From Thalassobaculum sp. OXR-137 (GTDB taxonomy: Bacteria; Pseudomonadota; Alphaproteobacteria; Thalassobaculales; Thalassobaculaceae), in contig NZ_CP139715.1 of NCBI RefSeq assembly GCF_034377285.1, positions 5,395,748-5,459,747 of the forward strand: a stretch of DNA of 64,000 nt. Direction: 5' to 3'. Under the pieces are notes generated by a model that saw nothing but the letters and a program-made list of their open reading frames with translations, was not told the DNA's origin and did no database searches. Made by a program: the position numbers and the translations under genes. Shown here piece by piece: positions 18,732 to 28,168 of this stretch (position 1 is its first letter; every line of letters begins with the position of its first letter).

Positions 18732-18759
18732 ACATTAGTGTCCTTTGCCCCTCTGTCAA
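18732..18759 (-). promoter_or_regulatory. Sigma-70-type promoter of serC (serA)
   Basis: On the minus strand a consensus -35 TTGACA (18754-18759) is followed after 16 bp by TAATGT (18732-18737), a good -10. Transcription would start near 18725, giving a leader of about 45 bases before the serC ATG. That leader contains CGCT facing AGCG around a CCCCAACG loop. A serC leader motif has been described upstream of serC-serA in some Alphaproteobacteria, but I cannot confirm a match by eye. Confidence 0.6.
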
Positions 18760-18944
18760 CGGCCGAGACCGCCTGCCGGGATGGAGCCAAATCACCCACG
18801 CCATGCCGATACCCAGCCCTCCTGCGACCGCGCACCGCGGTTGAATCCGCCTGTCGCTTCTTCCGGCTCCACTCCCCGATTGGGGATATCGGGCGGAGGC
18901 CACCGAGGCGATTAAGGGACGTCCCAACCCCATGGAGGTCGAAT

Positions 18945-20990
18945 ATGGCTCCGGTAAACGAGACGATGGCGGCGCCGCGTAAAGTCCGTCCCCATCGCAC
19001 CCTTCTGGCCCGCATGCTGTTCGGGTTCGCCGCGGTTATCGCCGTCTTCGTGGCGGGAGCGATGTTGACCTATGCCAATCTGATCGGCGTTTCCTCCGAC
19101 GTGCACCATTTCGCCCGGGTCGCCCGGGAGGCCGAACTCGCGGGCAGCATCGAGGCCCGCTTCGCCCGCCTCAACACCCATGCCCGTGAATTCGCCAGCA
19201 AAGGTAAGGACGCCGACGCCAAACGGGTCCGCGCGATCGCAGCGCTGATCCATGAGGATATCGGCGCTCTGCGCGCGATGAAGATCGAGCAGCAGCTCGC
19301 CGAGCGGATCGATGTCATCGAGACCACGCTTGCCGCCTATCTTCAGGAATTCGACCATGCGGCCGACCTGGAACGCGAATTCAAGATGCTGGTCGCGGAG
19401 AAAATGACCCCGGCCGGCGCGAAGCTGGTCGAGGATCTCGATGCCATCCAGACCGACTTCCTCGCCGACGGCGACCTCCCCTCGGCCATCCTGACCGGCA
19501 AGGCGCGCGAGCATGTGCTGCTGCTCCAGCTCCTTTCAAACACCCTTGTCGGGCGCAAGGACACCACCATCGGTCCGAAGGTCGATGAGGAACTGACCAA
19601 ATCCGCCGCCGCGCTCGGCAAGCTCGAGACGGTGGTCGCCACCGATCGGGCGAAGATGTTGCTCGCCGAGGTGCGGTCGCTGTTCGAGCAGTATCGCACC
19701 GCCCTGCGCCAGGCCCATACCGACGAGGTCGCGATCCGCACCCTGGTCGAGGGCCAGATGACCGAACGGGCCGCGTCGATCGCCCAGAATACCGGCTCGT
19801 TCCTGGAGACCGCCGGCGCCATCGAGGCGCAGATCGAGCAGGACGTTCTGGGGCAGATCCGGCTGACCGAGATCGAGGTCGCGGTCGTCAGCATCGCCAG
19901 CTTCCTGCTCGGCGTCGGCATCGCCATCGTCATCGGTCGCGGTATTTCCCGCCCGATCACCCAGCTAACCGGAGTCATGGGCCGGCTCGCCGAGCACGAT
20001 CTTGAGGTGCAGGTTCCCGGCACCGCCCGCCAGGACGAAGTGGGCCAGATGGCCGAGGCGGTTCTCTACTTCAAGGAGAAGATGATCCAGAACGACGCGA
20101 TGGCCGCCGAGCAGCGTGCGGAGCAGGTCCGCCGCGAGGCCCGCACCAAGCGCCTGGACGAACTGACGGCCGCCTTCGAGGGCGCGGTCCAGGGCATGCT
20201 TCAGACTGTCTCGAGCGCCACCACCGAACTGGATGCCGCCGCCCACTCCATGTCCGGCATCGCCGAGAACACGATGGCCCGCTCAGTCACGGTGAGCGAT
20301 GCCTCCGAGGAGGCGAGTGCCAACGTGCAGACCGTGGCCTCCGCCACCGAGGAACTGGCCGCCTCGATCGTCGAGATCAACAGCCAGGTGAGCCGGGCGA
20401 CGCAGATCGCCAAGGAGGCGTCCGACCGGGCGCAGGACACCGACCGGACCGTGAAGAGCCTGGAGACCGCCACACTGGAGGTCGGCCAGATCATCGAACT
20501 GATCCGCGCCATCGCCGACCAGACCAACCTGCTCGCGCTGAACGCCACGATCGAGGCGGCGCGGGCCGGCGATGCGGGCAAGGGCTTCGCCGTGGTCGCC
20601 ACCGAGGTGAAGACCCTGGCCGAGCAAACCGGCAAGGCCACCGTCGACATCGCCGACAAGATCGCACTGATCCAGGAGGAATCGATCCGCGCGGCCGAGG
20701 CCATCCGGCACATCTCGGAGACCGTCGTGCGCCTGGACGAGATCTCCGCCGTCGTCGCCGTCGCCATGGAGGAGCAGTCTTCCGCGACCCAGGAGATCGG
20801 CCGTAGCGTCCAAGACGCCGCCCGGGGCACCCAGGGGGTAGCGGAGAACGTCGTCGCCCTGAAGGCCGGCGCGCAGGAAACCAGTTCCGCCGCAGTCCAG
20901 GTTCGCGCCGCCAGCAACGACGTCAGCCAGCAGAGCGAGAGCCTGCGCTCGCAGATCTCGCGCTTCCTGACCGACGTCAAGGCGGCCTGA
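18945..20990 (+). CDS. Methyl-accepting chemotaxis protein
   Basis: A 681-residue membrane chemoreceptor. The first membrane segment is at about residues 22-46 (LLARMLFGFAAVIAVFVAGAML). A ~260-residue helical periplasmic sensor follows, then a second membrane segment (IEVAVVSIASFLLGVGIAIVI) and HAMP domain (SRPITQLTGVMGRLAEHDLEVQVP). The signalling domain contains the conserved hairpin tip (IIELIRAIADQTNLLALNATIEAARAGDAGKGFAVVATEVKTLAEQT). There is no PAS domain, and the ligand is unknown. The ATG at 18945 follows GGAGGTC; the frame is open further upstream but without a good start. It is divergent from serC. Confidence 0.93.
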   Translation: MAPVNETMAAPRKVRPHRTLLARMLFGFAAVIAVFVAGAMLTYANLIGVSSDVHHFARVAREAELAGSIEARFARLNTHAREFASKGKDADAKRVRAIAALIHEDIGALRAMKIEQQLAERIDVIETTLAAYLQEFDHAADLEREFKMLVAEKMTPAGAKLVEDLDAIQTDFLADGDLPSAILTGKAREHVLLLQLLSNTLVGRKDTTIGPKVDEELTKSAAALGKLETVVATDRAKMLLAEVRSLFEQYRTALRQAHTDEVAIRTLVEGQMTERAASIAQNTGSFLETAGAIEAQIEQDVLGQIRLTEIEVAVVSIASFLLGVGIAIVIGRGISRPITQLTGVMGRLAEHDLEVQVPGTARQDEVGQMAEAVLYFKEKMIQNDAMAAEQRAEQVRREARTKRLDELTAAFEGAVQGMLQTVSSATTELDAAAHSMSGIAENTMARSVTVSDASEEASANVQTVASATEELAASIVEINSQVSRATQIAKEASDRAQDTDRTVKSLETATLEVGQIIELIRAIADQTNLLALNATIEAARAGDAGKGFAVVATEVKTLAEQTGKATVDIADKIALIQEESIRAAEAIRHISETVVRLDEISAVVAVAMEEQSSATQEIGRSVQDAARGTQGVAENVVALKAGAQETSSAAVQVRAASNDVSQQSESLRSQISRFLTDVKAA

Positions 20991-20999
20991 CGGCCCGCA

Positions 21000-21023
21000 A
21001 GCCGGTCGCCGCGGCGACCGGCT
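21000..21023 (+). terminator. Perfect 24-bp palindrome after the chemoreceptor gene
   Basis: AGCCGGTCGCCG followed directly by its reverse complement starts 10 bases after the chemoreceptor stop. It is likely a transcription terminator stem, but no T-run follows. Confidence 0.5.
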
Positions 21024-21203
21024 CTCGCCCCGGCCCGCCGCCGCCCCCGACGACGACGCCCGGACCCTGCGAGCCGAGAGTGCGCGAAGACGCCGTCGAT
21101 CGGGGCAAGCTTATACCGCACCTGCGAAAAAGCTCTCTGGACTCGCCGGCCGAATGCCCGCACGCTTCGCCCTCCAAAGAAACTCCATCAAAGGAGGGGC
21201 TGA

Positions 21204-22811
21204 ATGAACTGGGGACACTCTTTACTTGGGACCGCAACACGAACCGCGCTCGCGGCCGCCGTTGCACTTCCGTTGTCTATCGGCGCCCTGGGGACGGCGT
21301 CGGCGGAGACCACTCTGCGCGTGGTGATGCACTCGGACCTGAAGATCGTCGATCCGATCTGGACGACGGCCTACATGTCCCGCAACTACGGCTACATGGT
21401 GTACGACACGCTGTTCGCCATGGACAGCGACACCAAGGTGCACCCGCAGATGGTGGACACCTACACCGTCAGCGACGACAAGCTGACCTACACGATGACC
21501 CTGCGCGACGGCCTGAAATGGCATGACGGCGCGCCGGTCACGTCCGAGGACTGCATCGCCTCCATCAAACGCTGGGGCGCGAAGGACTCGATGGGCCAGA
21601 AGCTCCTGGAGTTCGTCGCCGAATTCAAGGCGGTGGACGACAAGACCTTCCAGATCGTTCTGAAGAAACCCTACGGTCTGGTCATTGCCTCGCTCGCCAA
21701 GCCGAGTTCCAACGTGCCGTTCATGATGCCGAAGCGCGTCGCGGATACACCGGCCGGCGACCAGATCACCGACTACACCGGCTCCGGTCCGTTCGTCTTC
21801 AAGCAGGACGAGTGGAAGCCGGGCGACGTCGCGGTGTTCGAGAAGTTCGACGACTACGTTCCGCGCTCCGAGGAGCCGAGCTGGGCGGCGGGCGGCAAGG
21901 TGGTGAACGTCGACCGGGTCGAGTGGGTCTCCATCAAGGACCACCAGACCGCGGTCAACGCCCTGCTGGAAGGCGAGGTCGACTATCTGGAAGCCCCGCC
22001 CACCGATCTGCTGCCGCTGTTCGAGGGCAACGACGACATCACCGCGAAGATCCTGAACCCGCTGGGCAACCAGTACATGTTCCGGATGAACTGGCTGCAT
22101 CCGCCGTTCAACGACGTGAAGCTGCGCCGGGCCGCCCTGATGGCGATCAACCAGGTCGACTTCGTGCAGGCCACCATCGGCAATCCTGACTACTACAAGG
22201 AATGCCCGGCCATGTTCGTCTGCGGCACGGCCTTCGCGACCGAAGCCGGCACCGAGATCGTCATGAAGTCCGACATCGAGGGCGCCAAGAAGCTGCTCGA
22301 AGAAGCCGGCTATGACGGGACCCCCGTGGTGGTGATGCAGTCGACCGACGTCGACGTGCTGAACAACCTCGGGCCGGTTGCCGCCGACAAGCTGAAGCAG
22401 GCCGGCTTCAACGTCGATCTGCAGGCGATGGACTGGCAGACCCTGGTCGCCCGCCGGGCGAAGAAGGAGCCGCCGTCCGAGGGAGGCTGGAACGTCTTCC
22501 TGACGTCCTGGACCGCCGCCGACATCCTCAATCCGATCTCGGCCGCCGGCTTCAACACGAACTGCGAGAAGTCGTGGTTCGGCTGGCCCTGCGACGAGAA
22601 GATGGAGGAGCTCCGCGAGGCGTTCGCCACAGAGACCGACGAAGCCAAGCAGAAGGGCATCGCGGAAGAGATCCAGAAGCGCGCCATGGAAATCGGCACC
22701 CACGCCCATGCGGGCCAGTGGTACCAGGTCCCGGCGTGGCGGAGCGACAAGCTGAGCGGCGTGCTCGGCGGCCCGTTCCCGATCTTCTGGAACATCGCCA
22801 AGTCCGAATAG
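21204..22811 (+). CDS. Peptide-type ABC transporter substrate-binding protein
   Basis: A 535-residue periplasmic binding protein of the SBP_bac_5 (DppA/OppA/NikA) family. A signal peptide covers about residues 1-32 (cleavage after GTASA), then comes ETTLRVVMHSDLKIVDPIWTTAYMSRNYGYMVYDTLFAMD. Family motifs include LTYTMTLRDGLKWHDGAPVTSEDC and NPLGNQYMFRMNWLHPPFNDVKLRRAALMAINQ. A strong ribosome site (AAAGGAGGGG) precedes the ATG. It heads an import operon with two permeases and a double ATPase. The ligand, peptide or another small organic molecule, cannot be told from sequence. Confidence 0.92.
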   Translation: MNWGHSLLGTATRTALAAAVALPLSIGALGTASAETTLRVVMHSDLKIVDPIWTTAYMSRNYGYMVYDTLFAMDSDTKVHPQMVDTYTVSDDKLTYTMTLRDGLKWHDGAPVTSEDCIASIKRWGAKDSMGQKLLEFVAEFKAVDDKTFQIVLKKPYGLVIASLAKPSSNVPFMMPKRVADTPAGDQITDYTGSGPFVFKQDEWKPGDVAVFEKFDDYVPRSEEPSWAAGGKVVNVDRVEWVSIKDHQTAVNALLEGEVDYLEAPPTDLLPLFEGNDDITAKILNPLGNQYMFRMNWLHPPFNDVKLRRAALMAINQVDFVQATIGNPDYYKECPAMFVCGTAFATEAGTEIVMKSDIEGAKKLLEEAGYDGTPVVVMQSTDVDVLNNLGPVAADKLKQAGFNVDLQAMDWQTLVARRAKKEPPSEGGWNVFLTSWTAADILNPISAAGFNTNCEKSWFGWPCDEKMEELREAFATETDEAKQKGIAEEIQKRAMEIGTHAHAGQWYQVPAWRSDKLSGVLGGPFPIFWNIAKSE

Positions 22812-22864
22812 GGACGCGGCAGTTCGACTCCTGACGCTACCTGACGCTGGAGCCTTAACCGCAT

Positions 22865-23806
22865 ATGTTCGGATTCCTTGTCCAACGTCTGCTCGCCACC
22901 ATCCCGGTCCTCGGGATGGTGGCGGTCTTCGTGTTCCTGATGCTGCGCCTGACGCCGGGTGATCCGGCGGCGGTGCTGGCCGGAGATAACGGCTCGCCGG
23001 AGCAGGTCGCGCAGATCCGCGAGAGCCTGGGCCTGAACGAGCCGCTGCTCGTCCAGCTCGGCATCTGGATGGGGAACATCCTCCAGGGCGATTTCGGCCA
23101 GTCCTACTTCTTCAAGAAGGACGTCTCCGAGCTCATCCTGCTGCGGGTCGAGCCGACCCTTGCCCTGGCGACGACGACCCTGATCATCACCATTCTGGTG
23201 GCGGTGCCGATCGGCGTCCTTGCCGCCTACAAGCACGGCACCTGGATCGACCGGGCCGTGATGGCCTTCTCGGTCGCCGGCTTCTCCGTGCCGGTCTTCG
23301 TGCTCGGTTACATCCTGATCTACCTGTTCGCCATGCAGGTCGACCTGTTCCCGGTCCAGGGATACAAGTCGATCGCCGACGGATTCTGGCCGTTCCTGCA
23401 CCGCCTGATCCTGCCCAGCATCACTCTCAGCGTGATCTACATCGCGCTGATCGCCCGCATCACCCGGGCCAGCGTGCTGGAGGTTCTCGGCGAGGACTAC
23501 ATCCGCACCGCCTATGCCAAGGGGCTGACGCCCAACACCGTGCTGCTCAAGCACGCGCTGCGCAACGCGGCCGTCCCGATCGTGACCGTGATCGGCATCG
23601 GCATCGCCCTGCTGATCGGCGGCGTGGTGGTGACGGAGAGCGTCTACAACATCCCCGGCCTCGGCCGGCTCACCGTCGATGCGGTGCTGGGTCGCGACTA
23701 TCCGACGATCCAGGCAATCATCATCGTGTTCTCGTTCGTTTACGTGGTCGTCAATCTGCTGGTCGACCTCACCTACAGCCTGCTTGACCCGAGGATCCGC
23801 TATTGA
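22865..23806 (+). CDS. ABC transporter permease, DppB type
   Basis: A 313-residue inner-membrane permease, first subunit of the peptide-type importer. The N-terminus MFGFLVQRLLATIPVLGMVAVFVFLMLRLTPGDPAAVLAGD is characteristic of DppB. About six membrane segments follow, with the EAA loop region ITRASVLEVLGEDYIRTAYAKGLTPNTVLLKHALRNAAVPIVT that contacts the ATPase. Its stop codon overlaps the next start within ATTGA, so the two permeases are translationally coupled. Confidence 0.94.
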   Translation: MFGFLVQRLLATIPVLGMVAVFVFLMLRLTPGDPAAVLAGDNGSPEQVAQIRESLGLNEPLLVQLGIWMGNILQGDFGQSYFFKKDVSELILLRVEPTLALATTTLIITILVAVPIGVLAAYKHGTWIDRAVMAFSVAGFSVPVFVLGYILIYLFAMQVDLFPVQGYKSIADGFWPFLHRLILPSITLSVIYIALIARITRASVLEVLGEDYIRTAYAKGLTPNTVLLKHALRNAAVPIVTVIGIGIALLIGGVVVTESVYNIPGLGRLTVDAVLGRDYPTIQAIIIVFSFVYVVVNLLVDLTYSLLDPRIRY

Positions 23807-24738
23807 CCGAGGGGACTGAAAATCTCGTCGATTCCGCCGCCTCGGCGGAAGCGGCCTCGCGCCGGGCGACCGTCTGGGAACAGATCGTCCGCAACCCGAG
23901 CGTCATGTTCGGCGCCGTCGTCCTCGGCCTGATGGTGCTGATGGCGGTCTGCGCGCCGCTGCTCGACACCATGAACCCGAGCGAGATCGATCCCGCCTGG
24001 CGCAACAAGAAGCCGGGCGTGGAGCATCTGAAGACCTTCAACGACGGGACCGAGCGGGAATGGACCTACCGGATGGGCACCGACACCCTGGGTCGCGACA
24101 CCTATAGCCGGGTGATCTACGGTGCCCGGGTCTCGCTGGCGGTCGGCCTTCTGGTCGCAGTCCTGTCCCTGGCCATCGGCCTGGTGATCGGCCTGGTCTC
24201 CGGCTACATCCGCTGGCTCGACGGGATCGTCATGCGGGTCATGGATGGGCTGATGGCGATCCCCGGCATCCTGCTGGCCATCGCGCTGGTCTCGCTCGCC
24301 GATGCCGGTCTGGTGACCGTGATCCTCGCCATCACCATCCCCGAGATCCCGCGCGTGGTGCGGCTGGTCCGCTCCATCGTGCTGTCGATCCGCGAGGAGC
24401 CTTATGTGGAGGCGGCGATCTCCGTCGGCACCCGGGTGCCGCTGATCCTGATCCGCCACGTGCTGCCCAACACCATCGCGCCGCTGATCGTCCAGGGCAC
24501 CTATATCTGCGCCTCGGCGATCCTGGTGGAGGCGATCCTGAGCTTCCTGGGCGTCGGCATCCCGCCGGAGACCCCCACCTGGGGCAACATCATGGCCGAG
24601 GGACGGCTGCTGTTCCGCGTCTACCCGCACAACATCCTGTTCCCGGGCATCTTCCTGGCGATCACGGTGCTGGCGGTGAACATGCTCGGCGACGGGCTGC
24701 GCGACACGCTCGATCCCCGCATGCGCAAGCGGCTGTAG
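23803..24738 (+). CDS. ABC transporter permease, DppC type
   Basis: A 311-residue second permease. The start is TTG, overlapping the stop of the preceding gene by 4 bases. The long N-terminal cytoplasmic region is followed by the DppC hallmark HLKTFNDGTEREWTYRMGTDTLGRDTYSRVIYGARVSL, then five or so membrane segments and the EAA loop (EEPYVEAAISVGTRVPLILIRHVLPNTIAPLIVQGT). The C-terminus DGLRDTLDPRMRKRL is typical. The double ATPase gene starts three bases after its stop. Confidence 0.94.
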   Translation: MTEGTENLVDSAASAEAASRRATVWEQIVRNPSVMFGAVVLGLMVLMAVCAPLLDTMNPSEIDPAWRNKKPGVEHLKTFNDGTEREWTYRMGTDTLGRDTYSRVIYGARVSLAVGLLVAVLSLAIGLVIGLVSGYIRWLDGIVMRVMDGLMAIPGILLAIALVSLADAGLVTVILAITIPEIPRVVRLVRSIVLSIREEPYVEAAISVGTRVPLILIRHVLPNTIAPLIVQGTYICASAILVEAILSFLGVGIPPETPTWGNIMAEGRLLFRVYPHNILFPGIFLAITVLAVNMLGDGLRDTLDPRMRKRL

Positions 24739-24741
24739 ACC

Positions 24742-26391
24742 ATGAACGATCAGAACAAGACCCAGCCGATCCTGGAGATCGACAACCTCACCGTCGACCT
24801 GCCGGAGGGCAACGACCGCCGGCACGCGGTCGACGGCGTCTCGATCTCCGTCGGTCCGCGCGAAATCGTCTGCCTCGTCGGCGAGTCCGGCTCGGGCAAG
24901 TCGGTCACCGCGTTCAGCGTGATGGGGCTGCTGCCCAAGGGCCAGCTCACCCCGAGCGGCGGCGCCATCCGCCTGATGGGCGAGAACGTGCTGGAGGCGA
25001 GCGACGAGCGGCTGCGCGAACTGCGCGGTGCCCGCATGTCCATGATCTTCCAGGAGCCGATGACGGCCCTGAACCCGACCATGACCTGCGGCGACCAGAT
25101 CGAGGAGGTGCTGACCACCCATACCTCGCTCGACCAGGCGGCGCGCCAGGCCAAGATCCTCGATATCCTGGAGCAGGTTCAGCTTCCCGATCCGCCGCGC
25201 ATGGCGGCCTCCTACCCGCACCAGCTTTCCGGCGGCCAGCGCCAACGCATCATGATCGCCATGGCCCTGGTGCTGGAGCCGGTGCTGCTGATCGCCGACG
25301 AGCCGACCACCGCGCTCGACGTGACGACCCAGGAGCAGATCCTCAAGCTGATCAAGGAAATCCAGAAGACCCACGAGACGGCGGTGCTGTTCATCACCCA
25401 TGATTTCGGCGTGGTGGCGGAGATCGCCGACCGGGTCGCGGTGATGCAATGGGGCAAGGTGGTCGAGGAAGGTCCGGCAGAGGCGGTGCTGAAGCGGCCG
25501 CGGGAGCCCTACACCAAGATGCTGATCGGCGCGGTGCCGAGCTTTACGCCGCACGGGCGCGCCCGTGTCGCCAAGGCGCCGGTGGTGCTGGCGACCGACG
25601 GGCTGTGCAAGACCTATGGCGGCGGCGGCTTCTTCCAGAAGGCCCGCGCGGTCCATGCCGCCAAGGACGTCTCGCTCGAGGTCCGGCGCGGCGAGACCCT
25701 GGGCATCGTCGGCGAGTCCGGCTCCGGCAAGTCGACAGTGGCCCGCTGCATCGCCCGGCTGATCGACCCGACCTCCGGCCATATCTATCTGCACAACGAC
25801 GACATCGCGACGGCCTCCCAGAGCCGCCTGCGCGCCCTGCGCCGCCGGGTGCAGATCATCTTCCAGGACCCCTACCGCTCCCTCAATCCGCGCCGCACTG
25901 TCGGCGCGTCGATCGTCGAGGGGCCGATGAACTACGGCATGGGCGAAAAGGAGGCCTATGAGCGGGCCCGCTCGCTGATGTCCCTGGTGCGCCTGGATCC
26001 GAGCGCCCTGGACCGCTTCCCGCACCAGTTCTCCGGCGGTCAGCGCCAGCGCATCTGCATCGCCCGCGCGCTCGCCATGGAGCCGGACCTGCTGATCGCC
26101 GACGAGGCGGTCTCCGCCCTCGACGTGTCGGTGCAGGCCCAGGTGCTGGAGCTGCTGGACGACATCCGCCGCCGGCTCGACCTCGCCATGCTGTTCATCA
26201 CCCATGACCTGCGGGTCGCCGCCCAGGTCTGCGACACCGTGGCGGTGATGCATCGCGGCGTGGTGGTCGAGTACGGCGAAGCGGCGGAGGTGTTCGGCAA
26301 CCCGCAGCACGACTACACCCGGGCCCTGTTCGCCGCCGCCCCCGGCCGCGGATTCGACTTCGGCAGTGCCGCCGCCCTCGCAGCCGGCTGA
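24742..26391 (+). CDS. Fused double ATP-binding protein of a peptide-type ABC transporter
   Basis: A 549-residue fusion of DppD- and DppF-like ATPases, energising the two permeases from the cytoplasmic side. Each half carries Walker A ([11 protein letters not shown] near residue 49, [11 protein letters not shown] near 328), Q-loop, signature ([18 protein letters not shown]), Walker B ([26 protein letters not shown]) and the H-loop (FITHDF; FITHDL). An SBP_bac_5-type transporter with fused ATPases is a known variant. The gene ends the operon. Confidence 0.94.
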   Translation: MNDQNKTQPILEIDNLTVDLPEGNDRRHAVDGVSISVGPREIVCLVGESGSGKSVTAFSVMGLLPKGQLTPSGGAIRLMGENVLEASDERLRELRGARMSMIFQEPMTALNPTMTCGDQIEEVLTTHTSLDQAARQAKILDILEQVQLPDPPRMAASYPHQLSGGQRQRIMIAMALVLEPVLLIADEPTTALDVTTQEQILKLIKEIQKTHETAVLFITHDFGVVAEIADRVAVMQWGKVVEEGPAEAVLKRPREPYTKMLIGAVPSFTPHGRARVAKAPVVLATDGLCKTYGGGGFFQKARAVHAAKDVSLEVRRGETLGIVGESGSGKSTVARCIARLIDPTSGHIYLHNDDIATASQSRLRALRRRVQIIFQDPYRSLNPRRTVGASIVEGPMNYGMGEKEAYERARSLMSLVRLDPSALDRFPHQFSGGQRQRICIARALAMEPDLLIADEAVSALDVSVQAQVLELLDDIRRRLDLAMLFITHDLRVAAQVCDTVAVMHRGVVVEYGEAAEVFGNPQHDYTRALFAAAPGRGFDFGSAAALAAG

Positions 26392-26474
26392 CCCCGGCCG
26401 CGGCGTCGGTCTCGGAACCCGAAGCGGGGCGCCGCGTTGTTCCCGTACTGATGAAAAATGTGGGCGGGTAAGAC

Positions 26475-26648
26475 ATGACCATTCTGCGACTTCTTCTGAC
26501 CATCCTTCTGCCGCCGCTGGGCGTCTTCCTGACGGTCGGCATCGGCGCTCAGTTCTGGATCAACATCCTGCTGACGCTCCTGGGCTACATCCCCGGAATC
26601 GTTCACGGCGTCTGGGTGATCGCCAAGCGAACCCCCTCGGCTCCGTGA
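26475..26648 (+). CDS. YqaE/Pmp3-family small membrane protein
   Basis: A 57-residue protein, MTILRLLLTILLPPLGVFLT at the N-terminus, with two hydrophobic helices and the family signature LPPLGVF plus NILLTLLGYIPGIVHGVWVI. Pmp3/YqaE proteins are found in plants, fungi and bacteria and are linked to membrane potential and ion stress. Its TGA overlaps the GTG of the MscS gene (GTGA), which suggests that this small protein and the channel are made together. Confidence 0.85.
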   Translation: MTILRLLLTILLPPLGVFLTVGIGAQFWINILLTLLGYIPGIVHGVWVIAKRTPSAP

Positions 26649-28150
26649 CTGCGGGACGCGGCGGCATCGGTCGGTGCCGCCCGACGCGCTCCCCGGCGCG
26701 TTCTCGCTTTATTCTGACGATCCTCCCTCTGCTCGTCGCCGCCACCCTGCTCGTCGCCGCCACCCTGCTCGTCGGGATGCCGGCAGCCATGGCCCCTGCG
26801 CATGCGCAGGACGGGTCCGCCACCGTCAGCGCGCCGTCTGACATGCCGCGCGCCGTCGCGGTCGAGCCGGTGGCGCGCGACGACGCCATCTCCCGGCGCA
26901 TCGACAGCATCCTGCGGGCGACCGACTGGTACAGCGACGTCCGGGTGCGCACCAGCGAGGGCGTGGTCTTCCTGGACGGCAGCACCCGCACCGACGAGCA
27001 CCGGGTCTGGGCGCGCAACCTCGCCGCCAATACCCAGGACGTGGTCGCGGTGGTCAACCGGATCACGGTGACGCCGCAGACCGACTGGTCGTTCGAGCCG
27101 GCGCTGAACGAAGTCCGCGCGCTGCTCTATACCGGTCTGGCCAGCCTGCCGCTGATCGCGCTGGCGCTGGTCATCCTGCCGCTGGCCTTCTATGCCGCGA
27201 CGCTGGTGGGGCGGCTGGTGGAATGGGCCCTGCGCCGTCAGGTGAGTTCGCCCTTCCTGCGCAGCGTGATCGCGCGCACGGTGTCGATCCCGGTCTTCCT
27301 GATCGGCCTCTACATCGTGCTTCAGGTTGCCGGGCTGACCCAGCTCGCCCTGTCCCTGCTCGGCGGCGCCGGCGTGGTCGGCATCATCGTCGGCTTCGCC
27401 TTCCGCGACATTGCCGAGAATTTCCTCGCCAGCCTGCTGCTCAGCATCCGCCAGCCGTTCCGGCGCGGCGACTACATCGTCGTCGGCGGCCAGGAGGGCA
27501 CGGTGCAGAGCATGAACACCCGCAGCACCCTGCTGCTGTCGCGCGAGGGCAACCACATCCAGATCCCGAACGCGGCCGTCTTCAAGAGCACGATCGTCAA
27601 CTTCAGCGCCGCGGCCGCCCGCCAGGAATACCTCGAAATCGGCATCGGCTTCGACGCTTCCATCACCGCCGCCCAGGAGCTCATCCGCACGGTGATGGTC
27701 GACCATCCGGCGGTGCTCGAGGAGCCGGAGGAGCCGCTGGTCCTGGTGGAGTCCCTCGGCAGCGCCACGGTCAATCTGCGGGCCTATTTCTGGTTCGACG
27801 GCCACGCCTATTCGGTGCTGAAGATCCGCTCCGCCCTGCTGCGACTGATCAAGAAGGCGCTGACCGAGGCCGGCATCTCCATGCCGGACGAGGCGCGCGA
27901 AGTCATCTTCCCGCAGGGCGTGCCGGTGACCATGCTGGACCCATCCTCCGGCGCCGGCACGGCCAGCGCGGCGGCCGAGACCGAGACGAAACCGTCGCCC
28001 GCCCCGCTCGCCGACGAGTCGGGCGCATCGGCGACCACGTCGGAAGGCGATCTGGAGAACGACACGGAATCCCTGGAACGCCACGCCGCGGACGCGGATA
28101 TTCCCGAGGCGGATCAGGATCTGCTGGCCGGAGGCGGTCGCAGGCTTTGA
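26645..28150 (+). CDS. MscS-type mechanosensitive channel with N-terminal BON-like domain
   Basis: About 501 residues from the GTG at 26645, chosen because it overlaps the upstream stop and precedes a signal peptide (hydrophobic run ending MAPAHAQ). Residues ~75-140 look like a BON-type domain (DDAISRRIDSILRATDWYSDVRVR, GVVFLDGSTRTDEHR). Three membrane segments follow, then the pore-lining MscS helix (LLGGAGVVGIIVGFAFRDIAENFLASLLLSI) and beta domain (FRRGDYIVVGGQEGTVQSMNTRSTLLLSREGNHIQIPNA). The acidic C-terminal tail is unstructured. It probably releases solutes on hypo-osmotic shock. It converges on exoD. Confidence 0.85.
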   Translation: MTAGRGGIGRCRPTRSPARSRFILTILPLLVAATLLVAATLLVGMPAAMAPAHAQDGSATVSAPSDMPRAVAVEPVARDDAISRRIDSILRATDWYSDVRVRTSEGVVFLDGSTRTDEHRVWARNLAANTQDVVAVVNRITVTPQTDWSFEPALNEVRALLYTGLASLPLIALALVILPLAFYAATLVGRLVEWALRRQVSSPFLRSVIARTVSIPVFLIGLYIVLQVAGLTQLALSLLGGAGVVGIIVGFAFRDIAENFLASLLLSIRQPFRRGDYIVVGGQEGTVQSMNTRSTLLLSREGNHIQIPNAAVFKSTIVNFSAAAARQEYLEIGIGFDASITAAQELIRTVMVDHPAVLEEPEEPLVLVESLGSATVNLRAYFWFDGHAYSVLKIRSALLRLIKKALTEAGISMPDEAREVIFPQGVPVTMLDPSSGAGTASAAAETETKPSPAPLADESGASATTSEGDLENDTESLERHAADADIPEADQDLLAGGGRRL

Positions 28151-28168
28151 GCCGGGGGCGGCGGACGG

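Noticed and set aside
23800..26310. 836-codon minus-strand open frame opposite the permease and ATPase genes
   Set aside because: Antisense shadow of the ABC transporter operon.
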